From contig DUGL01000209.1 in NCBI GenBank assembly GCA_013331415.1, positions 1 through 9,193 on the forward strand: 9,193 bases of DNA. Direction: 5' to 3'. Under the pieces are notes generated by a model. That model was given only the letters and a program-made list of their open reading frames with translations, made no database searches and had not been told where the DNA came from. The position numbers and the translations under genes were made by a program. Numbering within the stretch: position 1 is the first letter of the stretch; every line of letters begins with the position of its first letter. This document shows positions 5,632 to 9,193 of the stretch, in pieces. This stretch comes from Methanoregulaceae archaeon (lineage in GTDB: Archaea > Halobacteriota > Methanomicrobia > Methanomicrobiales > Methanospirillaceae).

Positions 5632-7946
5632 TTCCGCCCCTCCCTGATACAATACATCATGTATTCTCCCCTGACATTTTCAACTCCGTGAGTGTCATGT
5701 TCGAATCCCGGGAACTGCCTGTCGAAATCCTGCAGGGATTTCAGGTACTGGAGGATGGGGCCGCTCTGCTCACCGGTCCTCTCACCTGGTGCAAGTACAG
5801 GAATTCCCGGCGGGTAGGGGAAGATCCCGGTCGCCACGATCCTGTTTTCGGCCTTCGAAACCGGGACATGGTCGACTTCGCCCTGCACAAGACTCCTGAA
5901 TGCATCAGCATACGAGACGGCAGGTTCCGGGATACCGGAGTAAGCTTCTTCCAGCAAATCACACATCCTGTGGTCTTTCTTGAATGCATGCATCTCATCT
6001 GCAAGGGATTTCAGGGTCATGCCTCCGTACCGTTCAGGATATAATTTCGTGAGATCCGGGAATATCTCCTCGAGCGGGGTCCCTTCATCATAATGCCGTT
6101 TGAACTCGAAGAGCTCGGTGATAAGCGTGCCCCATTTCCCCTTCGTGTTGCCCATAGAGAAGAGAAACAGGATGATGTAGTCGCCCGACTTCTCATTCAC
6201 GATACCCCGGGTATCAAGGAACCTGACCACCATGGCGGCCGGAATTCCCCACGGCTCCAGCGAGCCATCGTCCTTCACACCCGGCATGACCACCGTGACC
6301 TTGATCGGATCGAGCATACAGTAATTGTCAGGGAGCCCGGTAAAACCGTGCCATTTCTCCCCGGGATGCAGCACCCAGCAGGAGGGGGTGTCCCGGAGTG
6401 TTTCGAGGGGTACCTCCTCAAACGGGATCTTCTTTTTTGTCATTGGATCCCTGATAGCGTCCGGCTGCCACATCTCAAACCACCAGTCATCCTGTTTCCC
6501 CCGGCCGCAGATCTCCCGGCGGATCCGTGCCATGGTCCGCCGGAACCGGATAGCCTCTTCTATCGATTCAGTCGTGAGAACCCGTCCTGCCGCCCCCTGC
6601 ATCATCTTTGATGAGACATCCAGGGATGCCATAATCGTATAGAGGGGTGAGGTGGAGCTGTGCATCATGAACCCTTCATTGAACCGCGAGTGAACAATCG
6701 GGAGTCGCCCGTTCCGTATATGGATCATGGATGCCTGTGAGAGGGCTGCGAGAAGCTTGTGAGTGGACTGGGTGGCAAAGACGGTTGGCCCTTCCGGATT
6801 TTTCGCCCCGTCACGCATGGCGAACCGTTCGCTGTACAACGGGTTGAACCGTGCATACCCGTACCATGCTTCATCGAAATGAATACTGTCAACACTTTTA
6901 CCGAGAAGATCCTCCACGTCCGTGGCATGGTAGCAGAGCCCGTCGTAGGTCGAGTTCGTGATAACGGCATGCACCGGCTTTTTTTTGGCAATGTTCTTTG
7001 TCAAAGGGCATTCGGAAATTTTTACCTTGATCTTTTTTTGCGCCATCTCACCGGGTGGGATCGGGCCGATGATCCCGTACCGGTTCCGGGTGGGGATTAA
7101 AAATATCGCGACCGAATGAGTCATGGTGAGCGCATGTTCGGCTGATTTATGGCAGTTCCGGTCCACAAGCACGATATCATCCTTGGATACCCGGCCAAAA
7201 AAGACGATTTTATTCGCGGTTGATGTCCCGTTCGTGACAAAATAGGTCTGGTCCGCACCAAATACCTTGGCGGCATACCGTTCCGCTTCACCGAGCGGCC
7301 CGGAATGATCCAGCAGTGAACCAAGCTCACCCACCGATATGGAGAGATCGGACCTGAAAAGTTGTTCACCGAAAAACTTGTAGAACAGTCTTCCTGCCGG
7401 AGATTTACGAAAGGCGGTGCCCCCGGCATGACCGGGGGTATGCCATGAATATTCGAAGTCTCTTGAGAATCTGACCAGGGCACCGAAGAACGGGGGAAGG
7501 AGCTGCTCCTTGTACCGGTTGGCTGCCGCGGTGATTCGCCCTGCAATAAATTCCGGAGTGTCATCCATGATATAAATGTACTCGTTGATCTCCCGGATTG
7601 TATCGACAGAGAGCGAAGTGAGCGTCGTAGCGGTCTCCTCGGCGGGTTCAGCCATGAGGAAGATAGGTATGTCTTCATTTCGCTGCCTGATCTCATGGAT
7701 CAGCTTTTTTGCATCAGCATGGGTTTTTGAACCGGAATCACCGAGGTTCCAGTTCACCAGGATACAGTCGGCTTCCGGGAGATTTGCATAGGCAGACCGG
7801 GCATCTTCAAGCGATGCAATGGTAATGACATCGAGATCAAAATCAGCAAGACCTTTCACGATCCGGCCGATCGTACGGCCGTGGGGATTGTCGATATGGA
7901 TCGTATCATCGATAATAACAACGGTTAACTTTTCCTCAGGGTTCAT
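5628..7946 (-). CDS. adiA: AdiA-type PLP-dependent arginine decarboxylase
   Basis: This is a fold-type I Orn/Lys/Arg decarboxylase of 772 residues, close to the 756 of E. coli AdiA. It probably converts arginine to agmatine and CO2, consuming a cytoplasmic proton. In order it shows: a response-regulator-like wing domain (about 1-140); HTPGHAGG (169-176); a phosphate-binding NGTST (239-243); NCHKS with H266, which stacks on PLP in the family; and HFDEAWYGYARFNP (356-369) with D358. Then come ATQSTHKLLAALSQAS with the Schiff-base lysine K397, HPGEKWHGF (527-535), FSMGNTKGKWGTL (596-608), EAYSGIP (667-673) and FPYPPGIP (709-716). The long identical-looking stretches point to AdiA more than to CadA/LdcC or SpeC. 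The ATG at 7946 is chosen because GAGGAGGG (7951-7958) sits four bases upstream. An in-frame ATG at 8003 has its purine-rich tract touching the codon, so it is less likely. Substrate specificity is inferred. Confidence 0.93.
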   Translation of the reverse strand: MNPEEKLTVVIIDDTIHIDNPHGRTIGRIVKGLADFDLDVITIASLEDARSAYANLPEADCILVNWNLGDSGSKTHADAKKLIHEIRQRNEDIPIFLMAEPAEETATTLTSLSVDTIREINEYIYIMDDTPEFIAGRITAAANRYKEQLLPPFFGALVRFSRDFEYSWHTPGHAGGTAFRKSPAGRLFYKFFGEQLFRSDLSISVGELGSLLDHSGPLGEAERYAAKVFGADQTYFVTNGTSTANKIVFFGRVSKDDIVLVDRNCHKSAEHALTMTHSVAIFLIPTRNRYGIIGPIPPGEMAQKKIKVKISECPLTKNIAKKKPVHAVITNSTYDGLCYHATDVEDLLGKSVDSIHFDEAWYGYARFNPLYSERFAMRDGAKNPEGPTVFATQSTHKLLAALSQASMIHIRNGRLPIVHSRFNEGFMMHSSTSPLYTIMASLDVSSKMMQGAAGRVLTTESIEEAIRFRRTMARIRREICGRGKQDDWWFEMWQPDAIRDPMTKKKIPFEEVPLETLRDTPSCWVLHPGEKWHGFTGLPDNYCMLDPIKVTVVMPGVKDDGSLEPWGIPAAMVVRFLDTRGIVNEKSGDYIILFLFSMGNTKGKWGTLITELFEFKRHYDEGTPLEEIFPDLTKLYPERYGGMTLKSLADEMHAFKKDHRMCDLLEEAYSGIPEPAVSYADAFRSLVQGEVDHVPVSKAENRIVATGIFPYPPGIPVLAPGERTGEQSGPILQYLKSLQDFDRQFPGFEHDTHGVENVRGEYMMYCIREGRK

Positions 7947-8214
7947 GGATCCCTCCTCTGGGACGTGATGAGGTTTTTTCCGGTCACTTCCGATTTTCTT
8001 CATCTCCCCTGAGTGAGTTCCAGGATACCAGTACCCAGGGTCCGGATGGTTTTTAACGGAGAGAACACCCGGGAAGGAGACAGTATCATTGGTATCGGTA
8101 TCGTTTCCATGGTGACTCCGGTCAAGGTATGTACGTAATCGTTCTCCTTCCCCTGCTGTCCATCAGCATGAGTTCGGAGACTGCCGGGTATCCCCTTTGA
8201 TAAGCCTTTTCCGG
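7947..8214 (-). promoter_or_regulatory. Long 5' leader of the decarboxylase operon
   Basis: If transcription starts about 25 bases after the TATA box at 8236-8244, the decarboxylase mRNA carries a leader of roughly 265 bases. It contains a strong Shine-Dalgarno (GAGGAGGG, 7951-7958) before the chosen start and a 7-bp inverted repeat (GATACCA at 8024-8030 with TGGTATC at 8090-8096). It also has two short ORFs below normal calling length: 8122-8169 (15 codons, with a Ser-Arg-Gly-Arg-Arg stretch) and 8000-8110 (36 codons). A second TATA-like TTAAAAA lies at 8050-8056 and could give a shorter leader of about 80 bases. No known riboswitch is recognised. Confidence 0.35.
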
Positions 8215-8218
8215 TTAG

Positions 8219-8244
8219 TATTTATGCTTATCTGGTATATTTTT
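8219..8244 (-). promoter_or_regulatory. TATA/BRE promoter of the decarboxylase operon
   Basis: On the minus strand CTGAAAAATATACC (TATA core 8236-8244, with an A-rich BRE-like stretch just before it) is followed by a second A/T-rich box ATAAATA at 8219-8225. Both stand out in a G+C-rich region. They are correctly placed between the AMMECR1 terminator and the decarboxylase gene. Predicted starts are near 8214 or 8196. Confidence 0.5.
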
Positions 8245-8281
8245 CAGATTTTCCCTTCAAAACACTGGTTTTCCGACCCTG

Positions 8282-8292
8282 AAAGAAAAAAA
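8282..8292 (-). terminator. T-rich terminator after the AMMECR1 gene
   Basis: The minus strand reads GTTTTTTTCTTTC here (T7 at 8286-8292), about 77 bases after the AMMECR1 stop codon. This is a typical archaeal U-tract terminator position and lies just before the next promoter. The bases between the stop and the T-run (8293-8368) include a pyrimidine-rich tract and no gene. Confidence 0.5.
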
Positions 8293-8368
8293 CTGCAATA
8301 ATGCTAACCCGGCCTGAGGGAAAGGAAGGGAAAGGGTTCCCGTTAAGAAGGATGATTCCTGATACTTC

Positions 8369-8929
8369 TCACTCTTCGCAGAATACCTGTCCTTCGAACG
8401 TGAAAACATCCACCGCAGCCTCCTTCCAGCACCCGGCCGGGAGCCCCGCCTTCCTGCAGGTGTGGTCCAAAAACTCCGTGCTGTCCCACTTCCACTCCAC
8501 CGGGACCTGGGGGAGGAGGAGCCCGCTCCGCCCATAGCCCCGCACGATGAGCCCGTGTCTCCCTACCTCCACGGCTCCCGGGCGTTGTCCCGGGTCCGCC
8601 CGCAACGGTTGGGGCACCGAGAGCACGGTAACCTCAACCCCGAGAGCCGGGAGTTCCGCGGCCCGGACCGGGGGGAAGCGGGGGTCCTGGAGCGCCGCGG
8701 ATATTGCAGCCTCGCGGATCGCTTCCCCGAGGGGGAGGTGGGGGTAGGGGAACCCGATGCAGCCCCTGAGCTCCCCCTGCTCCTTCAGGGTCACGAATAC
8801 ACCCCGCTTTTCGGCAAATACCGGGGTCAGGGGAGGAGGGGGTGTCTTCCTGCCGCCAATCTTCTCTTCAAGGGCCGCCCGGGCGAGCCATAGGGCACAG
8901 GCACCCTCGCTTCCGGTGAGGAGATCCAT
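8369..8929 (-). CDS. AMMECR1-domain protein
   Basis: This 186-residue protein is a single AMMECR1 domain. The hallmark LRGCIG is at residues 54-59, preceded by GVFVTLKEQGE and followed by PLGEAIREAAISAALQDPRFPPV, the usual family series. EVTVLSVPQPL (99-109), GLIVRGYGRSGLLLPQVPVEW (126-146) and the closing TFEGQVF (177-183) also match. Archaeal members are of this length and are found as stand-alone proteins or next to radical SAM/MEMO-type genes; their biochemical function is unsettled. The ATG at 8929 is preferred because the open frame upstream of it runs into the RNase P RNA gene and a TATA box. No Shine-Dalgarno is present, and the TATA at 8953-8962 predicts a start near 8931, so the mRNA is probably leaderless. 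The gene is visibly richer in G+C (Pro/Gly/Arg codons) than the decarboxylase. Confidence 0.93.
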   Translation of the reverse strand: MDLLTGSEGACALWLARAALEEKIGGRKTPPPPLTPVFAEKRGVFVTLKEQGELRGCIGFPYPHLPLGEAIREAAISAALQDPRFPPVRAAELPALGVEVTVLSVPQPLRADPGQRPGAVEVGRHGLIVRGYGRSGLLLPQVPVEWKWDSTEFLDHTCRKAGLPAGCWKEAAVDVFTFEGQVFCEE

Positions 8930-8935
8930 CAAGAG

Positions 8936-8943
8936 TAAATAAT
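8936..8943 (+). promoter_or_regulatory. TATA-like box for the RNase P RNA gene
   Basis: TAAATAAT lies about 25 bases before the expected 5' end of the RNase P RNA (about 8965). It sits only seven bases from the AMMECR1 start codon. The alternative TATA at 8953-8962 would start the RNA near 8982, which would cut off the first helix. Confidence 0.4.
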
Positions 8944-8952
8944 GCCCCGACC

Positions 8953-8962
8953 CATATATAAT
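8953..8962 (-). promoter_or_regulatory. TATA box for the AMMECR1 gene
   Basis: The minus strand reads ATTATATATG, a near-consensus archaeal TATA box. Its distance places the transcription start within a few bases of the AMMECR1 ATG at 8929, consistent with a leaderless transcript. The box lies between the plus-strand TATA and the start of the RNase P RNA, so the two divergent promoters interleave. Confidence 0.55.
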
Positions 8963-8964
8963 GG

Positions 8965-9193
8965 AGAGGGAGAGTGCGGCTGACGGTGGCCGGAAACGGC
9001 TGCTGAGGAAAGTCCCCCCACCACCTGGGCACGCAGCCATACGCAAGTATGGATGGCGAGAGTCATGGCAATGGCACAGAAACGACACGGCCTGCCCCGA
9101 GCGATGATACGGCCGAGCCCCAACAGGCGAGACGTGCCGAAAGGCGCAAGATAACCCGCTGAGCTGAAGGGCAGGATACGATGAAACGGCGAA
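8965..9193 (+). ncRNA. rnpB: RNase P RNA (archaeal type A), 3' part cut by window
   Basis: This is the catalytic RNA of RNase P, which removes 5' leaders from pre-tRNAs. The conserved CR-I GAGGAAAGTCC lies at 9005-9015. It is preceded by a short hairpin (GTGGCC pairing with GGCTGC around GGAAAC, about 8985-9003) in the position of P3. The second conserved block ACAGAAACGACACGGC follows at 9076-9091, and then GATGATACGGC, GCCGAAAGGCGC, GATAACCCG and GATGAAACGGCGAA run to the window end. All are in the order seen in euryarchaeal type A RNAs. The 3' portion with the pairing partners of P1/P2/P4 is outside the window. The 5' end is estimated from promoter distance and helix P1, so it may be off by up to about 15 bases. 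ORFs crossing this region are spurious. Confidence 0.93.

Noticed and set aside
5556..6611. Two plus-strand open frames of 162 and 172 codons
   Set aside because: Both are antisense to the decarboxylase C-terminus, whose AdiA motifs are unmistakable.
8081..8105. Tandem GGTATC repeat (GGTATCGGTATCG)
   Set aside because: Only two short copies are present. It is not a CRISPR or transposon end and is noted only as part of the leader's possible folding.
8301..8537. Plus-strand 78-codon frame overlapping the AMMECR1 3' end
   Set aside because: Most of it is antisense to AMMECR1, it has no Shine-Dalgarno or promoter, and its product is low in complexity and unrecognised.
8930..9088. N-terminal extension of the AMMECR1 frame
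   Set aside because: The extra 53 codons would run through the 5' half of the RNase P RNA and the TATA boxes, and the added sequence resembles no AMMECR1 N-terminus.

Overview
The window looks like part of the chromosome of a methanogenic archaeon, most likely of the order Methanomicrobiales (Methanoregula- or Methanosphaerula-like). The archaeal markers are adjacent genes for both steps of archaeosine synthesis (tgtA and arcS), a type A archaeal RNase P RNA, archaeal TATA-type promoters and T-run terminators. The placement within Methanomicrobiales is my inference from G+C-rich coding DNA and overall protein character; no search was run. All protein genes lie on the minus strand. The only plus-strand gene is the RNase P RNA at the right edge.

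Read in the direction of transcription (right to left), the layout is as follows. (1) The start of the RNase P RNA gene (about 8965 to the window end, plus strand) is divergent from an AMMECR1-family gene (8369-8929, minus). Their two promoters are interleaved within about 40 bases. (2) A 422-base non-coding stretch (7947-8368) holds the AMMECR1 terminator, a promoter and a long leader for the next operon. (3) A three-gene operon follows: an AdiA-type PLP-dependent arginine decarboxylase (5628-7946), a GadC-like APC antiporter joined to it by an ATGA overlap (4177-5631), and an unrecognised membrane-anchored protein (3690-4139). It ends at a T7 run at 3658-3664. (4) A second cluster comprises tgtA (2034-3488), arcS (416-2047, overlapping tgtA by 14 bases) and the first 123 codons of an NfnA/SudB/PyrK-type FAD/NAD-binding subunit (1-371, cut by the window edge).

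Functionally, TgtA exchanges guanine 15 of tRNA for preQ0 and ArcS begins its conversion to archaeosine, so the overlap places both steps on one transcript. The decarboxylase-antiporter pair has the architecture of a bacterial amino-acid-dependent acid-resistance module: decarboxylation consumes a cytoplasmic proton and the exporter swaps product for substrate. An AdiA-type enzyme beside a GadC-type rather than AdiC-type transporter, the absence of room for a GadC C-plug, the unknown third protein and the long leader with short ORFs make this the most interesting part of the window.
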